Below, in pieces: positions 15,824 through 23,394 of a stretch of DNA of 64,000 nt. Positions within the stretch are counted from its first letter, which is position 1. Each line of letters starts with the position of its first letter. Origin of the DNA: Phycisphaerales bacterium (GTDB lineage: Bacteria; Planctomycetota; Phycisphaerae; Phycisphaerales; UBA1924). Both the position numbers and the translations under genes were made by a program. The DNA lies in the NCBI GenBank assembly GCA_020831775.1, contig JAFIFZ010000060.1, positions 41,054-105,053 of the forward strand, written 5' to 3'. The notes below the pieces were generated by a model, which made no database searches, was not told the origin of the DNA, and saw nothing but the letters and a program-made list of their open reading frames with translations.

Positions 15824-16543
15824 TTACGCACGGCGGCGACGGGCGGCGACCAGACCACCGAGACCCAGGAGGGCCATCGAGGCGGGCGCGGGGACGACGG
15901 TCAACATGTTGCCGAAGCCGTCACGATCTTGCTCGAAGGTGAAGTCATCGGCCTGAACGGCGTTCATGTCGGCGTAGGTGCGGGTGCGAGTGAACTCCGC
16001 ATCGAAGCTCATCATGCCACCGGCATAGGTCGCATCGAAGGTGTAGATCATGAAGCCATCGTTCATGTTCAGACCAGCGAAGGCCTGGGGACGGAACTGC
16101 GACGGGACGAACGCGGTCGGCTGGGCGACGAAGTCAACAGCGAAGCCGACACGGCCGGGGCTGTTGCGGCCATCGACGACTTCGAGGCGCTCGGTGTCAC
16201 CACTGGTGGCGACGGGGCCGAAGAAGCCGTTGACATCGCCGGAAGTGCCGACGGGGCCATCGGAGATGTCGTTCTGGAGCACCTCGTTGCGACCGCGACC
16301 ATCGGTCGTCTCGGTCAGGTCCCAGGAGCCGACGTTGTCGCCGGAGATCCAGTTCCGCGACCAGGCGAACCCGGCGCTGGAGGGGGAGGTGGCGATCAAC
16401 GACACGCGGATGACGTCGCCGACTTCGGCGTCGGTCAGGCCGCCAGCACCGGTCAGGTTCTCACCGACCATGCTGTAGGTGACCTGGGCATTCGCGACAG
16501 CGGCCATACCGGCCACACCAAGAATCAGAGCGATCTTCTTCAT
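15824..16543 (-). CDS. PEP-CTERM-type secreted protein
   Basis: 239 residues from ATG 16543, preceded by GAGGAG. The N-terminus is a signal peptide (MKKIALILGVAGMAAVANAQ). The middle is strand-rich, with no known domain. The C-terminus has the sorting-signal layout: VPAPASMALLGLGGLVAARR, a hydrophobic helix and a final arginine cluster. Such proteins are recognised and processed by an exosortase and released or anchored at the cell surface. VPAPA replaces the usual VPEPS. No exosortase gene is in the window. A strong terminator follows and a TTGCAC-17-TACTCT promoter precedes it. Confidence 0.88.
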   Translation of the reverse strand: MKKIALILGVAGMAAVANAQVTYSMVGENLTGAGGLTDAEVGDVIRVSLIATSPSSAGFAWSRNWISGDNVGSWDLTETTDGRGRNEVLQNDISDGPVGTSGDVNGFFGPVATSGDTERLEVVDGRNSPGRVGFAVDFVAQPTAFVPSQFRPQAFAGLNMNDGFMIYTFDATYAGGMMSFDAEFTRTRTYADMNAVQADDFTFEQDRDGFGNMLTVVPAPASMALLGLGGLVAARRRRA

Positions 16544-16617
16544 TTCTGCATCTCCTCACTGGAACGCAACTGTGGAACAATCACGGGCGTTGGCAGCCCG
16601 CTGGCTGCACTGACACA

Positions 16618-16646
16618 AGAGTAAGCCAAGATCTTGAGTCGTGCAA
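16618..16646 (-). promoter_or_regulatory. Sigma-70-like promoter of the PEP-CTERM gene
   Basis: On the minus strand, TTGCAC (16646-16641), a 17-base spacer, then TACTCT (16623-16618). The transcript would begin near 16611 and leave a leader of about 70 bases with a GAGGAG ribosome site. Confidence 0.6.
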
Positions 16647-17267
16647 CCCGTTTTGAAGCAACAAGCCCGGAAAATGCTGTGAAGCCCCCTTTGACCCGCC
16701 TCCAACCCCCTCCAGAGGCCCCCAAAGCGGCATTTGGAGAGTTATAGGACGATGTAGCCCCTAAGCGAAAATCCCCGGATTCAATGGGGTCGCCCCAAAA
16801 CACTCCCCTAAAATGGTGTCCGTGGCGTTCCGTTGCCCGCCGGGAAGGCGGAAGAAGGGCGGCCGAGTCGCTCGCCAGGCTCTGTTTTCGGCGCCCCGCA
16901 AGCCCTGTCCGGCCGTCTCCGGATACTTGGCGGCGCGTCGCGACCTTCGCGGCCTGCGGCAGGCCAGCTCGCCAGGGCTCGCCGGCAGACTGGCTATACA
17001 TGCCGACTGGCTATAGATAAGGTCAGGCGGTCCCGCCGTCCGACGCCACGCCGCGGTTGTGTGCTCGGGGCGATGCTGGGGGCCGATAGGCACAGCCCAG
17101 GATCGACGGGTGCTCCATGGAGGGGTGGTGGCCCCGGCTCTGCTGGCTGCGCGGGCTGATAACCCTACAAAGATAGGTGTTTTTGCCCTCGGGTCTTGTA
17201 GGGAGGGCGTGCAAGGGCTACCTTTGCCGCTGTCGGGAGCGGGCGATGAATGACCGCCTGACCGCAC
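16647..17267. other. Gene-free region between two PEP-CTERM-type genes
   Basis: No credible gene is seen in about 620 bases. It contains a GGCCTG/CAGGCC hairpin (16951-16965), two direct copies of GACTGGCTATA 17 bases apart (16988-16998 and 17005-17015; the second is followed by GATAAGG and could be a -10 region), and an inverted repeat CCCTACAA/TTGTAGGG (17163-17170 with 17196-17203). The last could form in the leader of the gene at 17286. I cannot assign a known riboswitch. Confidence 0.5.
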
Positions 17268-17284
17268 GAGAGAGAGAGAGAGAG
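17268..17284 (+). repeat. GA dinucleotide tract forming the ribosome-binding site
   Basis: Seventeen bases of uninterrupted GAGA...G end two bases before ATG 17286 and are the only purine-rich sequence available as a ribosome site. Changes in copy number would alter the spacing. Confidence 0.7.
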
Positions 17285-17285
17285 C

Positions 17286-17936
17286 ATGAACAAGCAGATT
17301 TGTATCGCAGCATTGGCGATCGCCGCCGCCGCGGGTTCGTCCTTGGGCTCCCAGATCCCCTTCCATGTGTATAACGCCCCCGGCCCGCTGCCTGGACTGT
17401 CGTTGTGGGTTGAGGTGCAGGAAGTTTCGGCGTCGACCGTCGCCTTCACCTTCGGCAACGCCTCGACCAACGGCGCGATCTCGACCAAGATCTACTTCGA
17501 GACGCCCCGCGATGGCTCGGTGCTGTTCGACGGCTCGGGCGGGATCTCCGCCCAGAGCGCTGGCGTCAGCTTCGAGAACGGCGGCAGCGGCCCCGAGAAT
17601 CCTCCCGGCGGCAGCGGGGTCAACTGGAACGGCACCGACAGCCACTACTTCCGCACCAAGCAGGGTGGCGTCAGCAACGGCATCGGCGCCGGCCAGTGGC
17701 TCACCATCGAGCTCGGTCTGGCCCAGGGCGTCTCGTACGCCGACATTCTGGCCGATCTGACCTCGGGCAACTTCCGGATTGCCCAGCATGTGCAGAGCAT
17801 TCAGCCCGACGGCATCAGCGTCGGTGTGATCACCGAAGGCGGCAACGGGTCGGAGATCACGCTCATCCCCCTCCCGACCGGCGCCGGCCTGGCCGGGCTC
17901 GGCCTCGGGCTGGTGGCCCTCCGCCGTCGTCGCTGA
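17286..17936 (+). CDS. PEP-CTERM-type secreted protein (IPLP variant)
   Basis: 216 residues from ATG 17286. A signal peptide (MNKQICIAALAIAAAAGSSLG) precedes a strand-rich body with many Gly, Ser and Asn residues (VFSENGGSGPENPPGGSG-like stretch) and a C-terminal sorting tail: IPLPTGAGLAGLGLGLV, then RRRR. IPLP-x-x-AGL is a variant of the VPEP motif and is shared with the next gene but not with the one at 15824. It would be exported and processed at the surface. The start codon sits directly behind a GA repeat that supplies the ribosome site. Confidence 0.85.
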   Translation: MNKQICIAALAIAAAAGSSLGSQIPFHVYNAPGPLPGLSLWVEVQEVSASTVAFTFGNASTNGAISTKIYFETPRDGSVLFDGSGGISAQSAGVSFENGGSGPENPPGGSGVNWNGTDSHYFRTKQGGVSNGIGAGQWLTIELGLAQGVSYADILADLTSGNFRIAQHVQSIQPDGISVGVITEGGNGSEITLIPLPTGAGLAGLGLGLVALRRRR

Positions 17937-18188
17937 GGCGGCAAGTCGGTATCAGAGTGAGTTCATGCAGGGCGTCGGCGAAGGCTGACGCCCTGTTTGC
18001 GTTTTGAAAGGGCCATGGGGTCTTGGAGTGAGGGCCTGAATGTTCGTAAAAGATTACCCGGTGATTGCTGGAAATTACTCTTGTGCCGACGAGATTTGTG
18101 GTGTAGTCTTCTCGCAAGGTCCTATCAGGTGAGTCGCCGGCGTTCGGCGTCGCGACCTGGTCGGCCTCCTTGAACGGGAGGATTGAAC
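17937..18188 (+). other. Intergenic region, AT-richer than its surroundings
   Basis: No gene is seen. Around 18040-18120 the sequence is visibly poorer in G+C. TTGTGC and TAGTCT, 17 bases apart near 18080-18110, form a weak promoter candidate for the gene at 18189. Confidence 0.35.
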
Positions 18189-19016
18189 ATGAGGAAGAAG
18201 ACAGCATGTGCCGGTGTGGCGTGTGCGGCAGGTGTCGTCGCGTTTCTTGGTGCCGCGCTTCCGGCGGTTGCTTCGACGGTGTATATCAACGATCCGAGTG
18301 TGACCGTCTCTGGAGCGTCCACGGTTTCGAACCAGATCTTCAGAAATTCTGAGGGCGGAGCCGCGCCATCCACATGGGACATGTCGATGAACGGCGGCTC
18401 AATGCTGCAAAACGGTCTTCAGCACAACCTTGGCAATGTGAGTAATCTAAACAACAATCTTCTGCACTTCTCTTTGCAGAACATCCCCGGTCAGGGCCTC
18501 GTCTACGGGATCACCACGCCGACACCTCCTCAGCCTGGGCCGGCGCTTTCCGGGGAGCTTGGCTGGGGACCCTTCGCTGCAATCGACACCACTGGCTTCG
18601 ACGGAGCAGCGGCTGCCGTCAACAGTGTGTCCTATGTGAACGCTGCTTACAACAGCCTTCGGCTTGAGGCGTCTGTCCGCGAGTCCAGTGATTCGCTGGC
18701 GATCCAGGGGCTGACATTCTCAATTTTCGGCAACGACTACACAAGCGGCTTCATCGATCCGACGCTGGTCGGTGGCGCCAATCCGCTTGAGGTCATCCAG
18801 CGGATCGTTGTCGATGGGGTCATGGGCTTCAATCTGAACAACGAAGCTTGGACGCTCACCGCTTCGATCTTGGCCAACTCCGTCTCCCTCGAGTCTGACT
18901 CGGTCAGGTTCAGAGTCTTCCAGGAGCAGGTCGCGTTCGTCGTCATCCCGCTTCCCGGCGCAGCAGGTCTCGGGGCCCTCGGCCTCGGCCTCGTCGCGAT
19001 CCGTCGCCGCCGCTGA
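18189..19016 (+). CDS. PEP-CTERM-type secreted protein (IPLP variant)
   Basis: 275 residues from ATG 18189. A TTG two codons upstream is possible, but the ATG is better spaced behind GGGAGGATT. It has a signal peptide (MRKKTACAGVACAAGVVAF then ALPAVAS), an Asn/Ser-rich strand-forming body without a known domain, and the tail IPLPGAAGLGALGLGLVAI followed by RRRR. The 5' half uses more A- and T-ending codons than neighbouring genes (for example around 18420-18480), which may mark acquisition or weak expression selection. A strong terminator follows. It is probably a surface or extracellular protein. Confidence 0.84.
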   Translation: MRKKTACAGVACAAGVVAFLGAALPAVASTVYINDPSVTVSGASTVSNQIFRNSEGGAAPSTWDMSMNGGSMLQNGLQHNLGNVSNLNNNLLHFSLQNIPGQGLVYGITTPTPPQPGPALSGELGWGPFAAIDTTGFDGAAAAVNSVSYVNAAYNSLRLEASVRESSDSLAIQGLTFSIFGNDYTSGFIDPTLVGGANPLEVIQRIVVDGVMGFNLNNEAWTLTASILANSVSLESDSVRFRVFQEQVAFVVIPLPGAAGLGALGLGLVAIRRRR

Positions 19017-19054
19017 TGCGTCGGGCCTGAGCCCGATAGCTCCAAGCACGATCA

Positions 19055-19083
19055 CCGCCGCGGGCCTTCCCGCGGCGGTTTTT
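19055..19083 (+). terminator. Intrinsic terminator
   Basis: A 10-bp stem CCGCCGCGGG / CCCGCGGCGG with a CCTT loop, followed by TTTTT. It ends the transcript of the gene at 18189. Confidence 0.92.
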
Positions 19084-19102
19084 CATTGCCCCCAGATCCC
19101 GT

Positions 19103-19108
19103 TAGACT
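19103..19108 (+). promoter_or_regulatory. -10 hexamer for a leaderless transcript (gene at 19115)
   Basis: TAGACT, six bases, then ATG 19115. The arrangement is identical in sequence and spacing to that at 1452. TTTTCA about 17 bases upstream is a poor -35 candidate and overlaps the preceding terminator. Confidence 0.5.
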
Positions 19109-19114
19109 CCGCTC

Positions 19115-19816
19115 ATGGACAAACCGCCCAGCACCGCCGAGCAACCGCGTTCCGCCCGATCGCATGACGCACCGCCCGTCGGGCTCCCGGCCGAGGCCGA
19201 ACGGCGCGCGATGCAGGCGATCTGGTGGTGGCGGGGCACTGGGCTCGGATTGCTGGTCCTCGTGGCGATCGACATCGTTGTCGAGTTCGGCCCCGGCCGC
19301 CTGCTCGCGGTTGACATCTTGAACGGGCTTGCAGTCTTTGCAGGGCTCGGCGGGATCTTTTACACACAGATCCGCTGGGCGCTGACCTTCCGGCGTGAGG
19401 GGCTGGTCCCCGGTTGGCTGGTGGGGCTCTGGATCTCTGCTGTGGTGGCCGTGCCGCTGCTGTGGGTCGGGGCGCGCATCGCGGGCGGGCAGGGCGATGA
19501 GGCCGCGATCGGCCCCGTGAGCTGGGTTGCGTTGATCTTCTCCGCGATCGGCGCCGGCCTGCTCGTCATGGCGGCGGTCGATTTCAGCGTCGCGGCCCGA
19601 ACCGGCTCGCCCCTGCTCCGGCTCCGCCACCGCCCGTTGGTCATGGGCCTGCTGCTGATTTTGCTCTGGATGCTGGAGATCTACGGCGTCATCGGCTTCG
19701 ACCGCGCCCAATCCTACAGCTTCATCGTGGTGATGGTCGCGCCCTGGCTCTTGCACCTGAACAACGCGGACGCGCAGCCGGCGCCAGCCGTCACGCCGCG
19801 ATCCGCTGCGGTCTGA
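19115..19816 (+). CDS. Integral membrane protein, six predicted segments
   Basis: 233 residues from ATG 19115. A 35-residue hydrophilic N-terminus is followed by about six hydrophobic segments, such as GTGLGLLVLVAIDIVV, GWLVGLWISAVVAVPLLWVG, VSWVALIFSAIGAGLLVMAA, LVMGLLLILLWMLEIYGVI and SFIVVMVAPWLLHL. I recognise no family. The 3' end overlaps the convergent phosphatase gene by 26 bases. Confidence 0.75.
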   Translation: MDKPPSTAEQPRSARSHDAPPVGLPAEAERRAMQAIWWWRGTGLGLLVLVAIDIVVEFGPGRLLAVDILNGLAVFAGLGGIFYTQIRWALTFRREGLVPGWLVGLWISAVVAVPLLWVGARIAGGQGDEAAIGPVSWVALIFSAIGAGLLVMAAVDFSVAARTGSPLLRLRHRPLVMGLLLILLWMLEIYGVIGFDRAQSYSFIVVMVAPWLLHLNNADAQPAPAVTPRSAAV

Positions 19817-21059
19817 CCGCCTCCGCCGGGTCGCGCCTTGCGATCAGCAGCGCCGTCAGGTCGTCGTGCTGGTGCAGCGAGCCGGCCTGGCAGTCCAGGA
19901 GAGAGGCGAGCGACTGCATCGCGTCGGCGAGGGCCTCGCCCCGCTTGGGGCGCAGCAGCTTTGTGAACGCATCGAAGTGCCGCTTGCCGGACTTGGCCCG
20001 TGAGCCCCCGGCGGGGTCGGGGAAGGCCGTCTCGAACCCGTCTGAGTACAGCAAAAGCGCCTCGTCGACGCCGAGCGTGAACTCGACCTGCTCGAACTCC
20101 GCCTCTTCGAACACGCCCAGCAATGGCCCGGGCGCCTCGATCTCGCGGGTGTCTTCACGCCCGACGATCCAGGGCGAGGGGTGCCCCGCGCCGCACATCC
20201 GCACCCGCCCGTTGGTCGGGTCGAGCAAGCCGTAGATCCCCGTCGCGAAGCGCGGCGTCTCGGTCGCCTGCTCGCACAACGCCTTGTTGATGCGGTGCAT
20301 GACGCTCGCGGGCTCGACGGGGACGCTCCTGTCGCCCTGCTGTTCGGCGCGGTGGAGGTTCTGGAAGATGATCATGGTCAGCAGGGCCGCCGGCACGCCG
20401 TGCCCGACCGCGTCGGCGATGAAGAACGAGACGCACTTCTCGCCGATCTGGTGGATGTCGAAGATGTCGCCGCTGACGTAGCTCGCGGGGCGGAACAGGG
20501 CCGCGGCCTCGCACCCCGGGATACTCGGCAGCTCGCGGGGCAGCATCTCGCGCTGGATGGCGGCGGCCATGTCCATTTCCTGGTGCCAGCGGCTGATCTC
20601 GCCGAGCAGTCCGCCGCGCGCCTCCTTCGCCCGCTCCATCGTCTTGTGCAGACAGCCGAGGGCGGGCTGGCGCCGGACCAGCGCGTGCAGCAGCGAGGCG
20701 AGCTTCGCCGCCCCCGCGTCCCAGCGTTCTACTGGCAGCCCCCGCGACTCGAAGACGCGGTCGATCTCGCCATGCGTGGGCGTCAGCACGACCGCGGGGA
20801 TGAGTCGCTCGCGGAGGCGGTCGGCGATGCGGGTCGCCCGCTCGAGGGGCACGCCGGCGTCGAGCACGATGAGCGTCGGGTCGCCGCAGGCCATCGGTTC
20901 GTCGTCTGGGGGGAAGAGCAGGTCGTCGAGGTCGACGGCGGTGGGGCGGGGCGCTTCTTTTGCGGGCCACGCGTCGAGCAGGGGGCCGATCCATCGCGCA
21001 AGAAGCCCGGCCTCGTTCAGGCCGGCGCTGTCGGTCGCGGCGTAGAGCAGTCGCTGCAT
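19791..21059 (-). CDS. SpoIIE-type (PP2C) serine phosphatase
   Basis: 422 residues. The C-terminal ~230 residues form the PPM/SpoIIE phosphatase domain: AAIQREMLPRELPSIPGCE, SGDIFDIHQI (metal-binding Asp), IADAVGHGVPAALLTMII (metal-binding Asp and Gly), CGAGHPSPWIV and HDDLTALLI at the end. The N-terminal ~150 residues look like a degenerate receiver (TLIVLDAGVPLERATRIADRLRERLIPAVVLTP), followed by a linker helix. Proteins of this layout dephosphorylate anti-sigma-factor antagonists in partner-switching pathways. No STAS or RsbW-like partner gene is adjacent. The 3' end overlaps the convergent membrane-protein gene. Confidence 0.9.
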   Translation of the reverse strand: MQRLLYAATDSAGLNEAGLLARWIGPLLDAWPAKEAPRPTAVDLDDLLFPPDDEPMACGDPTLIVLDAGVPLERATRIADRLRERLIPAVVLTPTHGEIDRVFESRGLPVERWDAGAAKLASLLHALVRRQPALGCLHKTMERAKEARGGLLGEISRWHQEMDMAAAIQREMLPRELPSIPGCEAAALFRPASYVSGDIFDIHQIGEKCVSFFIADAVGHGVPAALLTMIIFQNLHRAEQQGDRSVPVEPASVMHRINKALCEQATETPRFATGIYGLLDPTNGRVRMCGAGHPSPWIVGREDTREIEAPGPLLGVFEEAEFEQVEFTLGVDEALLLYSDGFETAFPDPAGGSRAKSGKRHFDAFTKLLRPKRGEALADAMQSLASLLDCQAGSLHQHDDLTALLIARRDPAEAVRPQRIAA

Positions 21060-21252
21060 CTTGCTGAGCCCCGTGCAGCCCGAGCGGCGGGCGGCTTTGG
21101 GCCAAGATCGGCCGCAGGGGCGCGGGGCTTTGTGCGGACAGGGCTTGCGGGTCCGGCATGCCGGTGAAGGTGTGCCGGTCCCGCGGGGTCGTCGGGTTGG
21201 CGGAGGCGGGCGAGGGGCTGCGGCCCGATAAAGCCGGCGGCTCGCCGTCCAC

Positions 21253-21843
21253 TCAGCTCGCGTCGCGGATGAGCCGCTGGCGGTCGAGCTTGATCACATC
21301 GCGCATGCGTCGGAGCTCGGGCTCGAAGGTTTTCAGGGTGCCGCCGCGCAGCTCGATGACGAACTGGGCCGGGCCGCGGCTGTGGTACTTCTTCAGCCGC
21401 TCCTCGTAGTCCGCTTGCGTCTCGTCGGGCCGGCGAGGGTCCTCGACCTCCATCTCGTAGGTCGAAAGCACCTGGCCGAATGTGTCGAGGAAGATGATGT
21501 CGATGTCGACGAGGCAGTCGCGCATGACAAACGCGGCCTGCTGGGGGCGGGGGAAGACAAAGAGCATGCCGCCGTTCTCGGCGATCTCGGCGCGTCCGCT
21601 CAGGCCCTTGATCCGCTTCTCGTCGTCGTCAGCGATTTCCAGGCGGAAGCGGCGTCCGCGGATCTCGACGGTTTCTCGGCGTACGCCGTCGTCCTCGTCG
21701 GCCCTGGTCTCGCCGGATTGGGTTGTCGAGGCGTTGCTGTTGCCGCAGGAGACGAGGGTCGCCTGCGATGTCGCAAGGAGTGCGCAGAGCAGGACCCCGG
21801 TGATCGTCCAGGGTGTCTTGTTGTTCACGCGTCCAGCAGCCAT
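21253..21843 (-). CDS. DUF192-family lipoprotein
   Basis: 196 residues from ATG 21843. The N-terminus has an uncharged hydrophobic stretch ending in the lipobox-like LVSC, then a Ser/Thr/acidic linker. The DUF192 domain follows: VEIRGRRFRLEIADDDEKRIKGLSGR, GGMLFVFPRPQQAAFVMRDCLVDIDIIFLD and VIELRGGTLKTF. The ‘M-x-N/D-C/T ... DIIFLD’ pattern is the family signature; the biochemical role is unknown. The start lies 19 bases inside the end of gluQ, so the two genes form an overlapping pair. Confidence 0.88.
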   Translation of the reverse strand: MAAGRVNNKTPWTITGVLLCALLATSQATLVSCGNSNASTTQSGETRADEDDGVRRETVEIRGRRFRLEIADDDEKRIKGLSGRAEIAENGGMLFVFPRPQQAAFVMRDCLVDIDIIFLDTFGQVLSTYEMEVEDPRRPDETQADYEERLKKYHSRGPAQFVIELRGGTLKTFEPELRRMRDVIKLDRQRLIRDAS

Positions 21844-22814
21844 CGTTCATCCTCCGGCGTGAAGGTGATATCGGCGATAGGGAGTTTACACCGCCCGTCC
21901 CCGCCCCAGATCGCGAGAAACCCGGCAGCCGTGATCGCTTCGCGACGCCCGAACCGCTCGGGGTCGGCCCAGGAGGCGAAGAGGCCGATGAGGCGTTCGG
22001 GCGGCACGCCCCGCCTGCGGTATTCGGCCAGGCGGGTGTCGCCGTGGCGCTTGGCCAGGCGCTTACCGTCGGGCCCGCGGACGAGGGCGGTGTGGGTGTA
22101 GCAGGGGATCGATGCTTCCAGGCCCAGGGCCCGGTAGAGCAGGATCTGTCGTGCGGCCGAGTCGAGCAGGTCGCTCCCCCGCATCACTTGCGTCACGCCG
22201 TGGCTCGCGTCGTCGACCACGACGGCGAGCTGGTAGCTCGGTTGGGCGCGTTTGGTCCAGACGACGAAGTCGCCGACGCTCTGCGAGGGGTCGATCGACT
22301 GCGGGCCCTGCGCGAGGTCGGTGAAGGCGACGGCGCCCTCGTGGACCGCCAGGCGCCAGTTGACATCTTCGCGCTCGAACGCGCTGGGGCGATCGGCGGG
22401 GCGGAGCGAGGCGGGGAAGCGGGTTTCGTGCACGCCTTCCTGCGGCGCCGAAGCCGCGGCTTCGATCTCGCCCCGCGAAAGCTCGCAGGGGTAGACCTGG
22501 CCGCGGTTTGCCAGCGTTCGCATCGCCTCGCGGTACGGCTCCAGGTCGTCTGACTGGACGATCGGCCCTTCGTCGTAGTCCAGGCCGAGCCAGCGGAGGA
22601 TGTCGATGGTCTCGTCGATCGCGCCGGGCTTGACGCGGGGGGTGTCGAGGTCCTCGATGCGGAGGAGGATCGTCCAGCCCCCGGCGCGTGCCGCGGCCCA
22701 GTTGAGCAGGAAGGTCAGGGCGTTGCCCAGGTGCAGGGCGCCGGTGGGGGAGGGGGCCAGGCGGGTGCGCGGGGGCCGGGAATCGGCTGGAATTGGCTCG
22801 CTTGATCGCGTCAC
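21825..22814 (-). CDS. gluQ: Glutamyl-Q tRNA(Asp) synthetase-like protein
   Basis: 329 residues from GTG 22814. It is a truncated class I glutamyl-tRNA synthetase: catalytic Rossmann domain only, with no anticodon-binding domain. LAPSPTGALHLGNALTFLLNW is the HIGH-type motif and KRLAKRHGDTRL the KMSKS-type motif. GluQ attaches glutamate to queuosine in the anticodon of tRNA(Asp). In the Escherichia coli enzyme a zinc site of type C-x-C...Y...C is present; here only one cysteine (VYPCELSRGEI) is visible, so zinc is probably not bound. It is divergent from phhB and its stop overlaps the DUF192 start. Confidence 0.88.
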   Translation of the reverse strand: MTRSSEPIPADSRPPRTRLAPSPTGALHLGNALTFLLNWAAARAGGWTILLRIEDLDTPRVKPGAIDETIDILRWLGLDYDEGPIVQSDDLEPYREAMRTLANRGQVYPCELSRGEIEAAASAPQEGVHETRFPASLRPADRPSAFEREDVNWRLAVHEGAVAFTDLAQGPQSIDPSQSVGDFVVWTKRAQPSYQLAVVVDDASHGVTQVMRGSDLLDSAARQILLYRALGLEASIPCYTHTALVRGPDGKRLAKRHGDTRLAEYRRRGVPPERLIGLFASWADPERFGRREAITAAGFLAIWGGDGRCKLPIADITFTPEDERWLLDA

Positions 22815-22931
22815 TCCCAGCGACGATACACTCTCGGACCCGAATCGGCGGCGGCCCGGCGGCGTAGAGCACGCCCGACCGGTCCCGCGGCCACGATCCG
22901 TTCGCCGCAGAAACGGCGCAGGAGGTCAGGC

Positions 22932-23213
22932 GTGACCCAGAAGCTCACCGAATCCGACATCGACCAGCGTCTGGGCGAACTGCCGGAGTGGACGAAAGTC
23001 AACGAAGAGATCCAGCGGACCTACCACTTCGACGACTTCGTCAACTCGATGGCGTTCGTGAACAAGGTGGCCGACGCCGCCGAGCGCGACCAGCACCACC
23101 CGGACATCCTCATCCGCTACAACAAGGTGACGCTGACGCTGTCGACCCACGACGCGGGCGGGATCACCGAGAAGGACTTCGCGCTCGCGAGCTATTGCGA
23201 CAGTATTGCTTGA
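22932..23213 (+). CDS. phhB: Pterin-4a-carbinolamine dehydratase
   Basis: 93 residues from GTG 22932, with GGAGG about 8 bases upstream. The small single-domain protein has the PCD/DCoH motif DQHHPDILIRYNKVTLTLSTH (shown in part; H55, H56 and H73 form the active site), followed by GGITEKD. It dehydrates 4a-hydroxytetrahydropterin. No phenylalanine hydroxylase is nearby; in many bacteria the enzyme instead serves folate or molybdopterin-related chemistry. Confidence 0.92.
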   Translation: MTQKLTESDIDQRLGELPEWTKVNEEIQRTYHFDDFVNSMAFVNKVADAAERDQHHPDILIRYNKVTLTLSTHDAGGITEKDFALASYCDSIA

Positions 23214-23269
23214 CGGGGCGCGGGGAGTAGGGCGCGGGGCGCTGGGCGAGCGTTCAGAAAGCGACATAG

Positions 23270-23369
23270 ACCTGTGGCACTGGCGGCTTGTCCGCCAGTG
23301 TCTCTTTTTGGCTGTAGATGAGCTGATGACAGAAAAAACACTGGCGGACAAGCCGCCAGTGCCACAGGT
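23270..23369. repeat. REP-like pair: perfect 32-bp inverted repeat (BIME-like)
   Basis: Arm 1 is 23270-23301 and arm 2 is 23338-23369, perfectly complementary over 32 bases. Each arm is itself a hairpin with 9-bp stems CACTGGCGG / CCGCCAGTG. A T-rich and an A-rich edge of the 36-base spacer extend the symmetry. The pair could end transcripts of both flanking genes, which converge on it. Confidence 0.85.
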
Positions 23370-23394
23370 GCAAAGTGAGGTTGGGCCTCGCCGC

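Noticed and set aside
17163..17203. Cyclic-di-GMP or other known riboswitch upstream of the secreted-protein gene
   Set aside because: An inverted repeat is present, but I find no conserved core of a known class.
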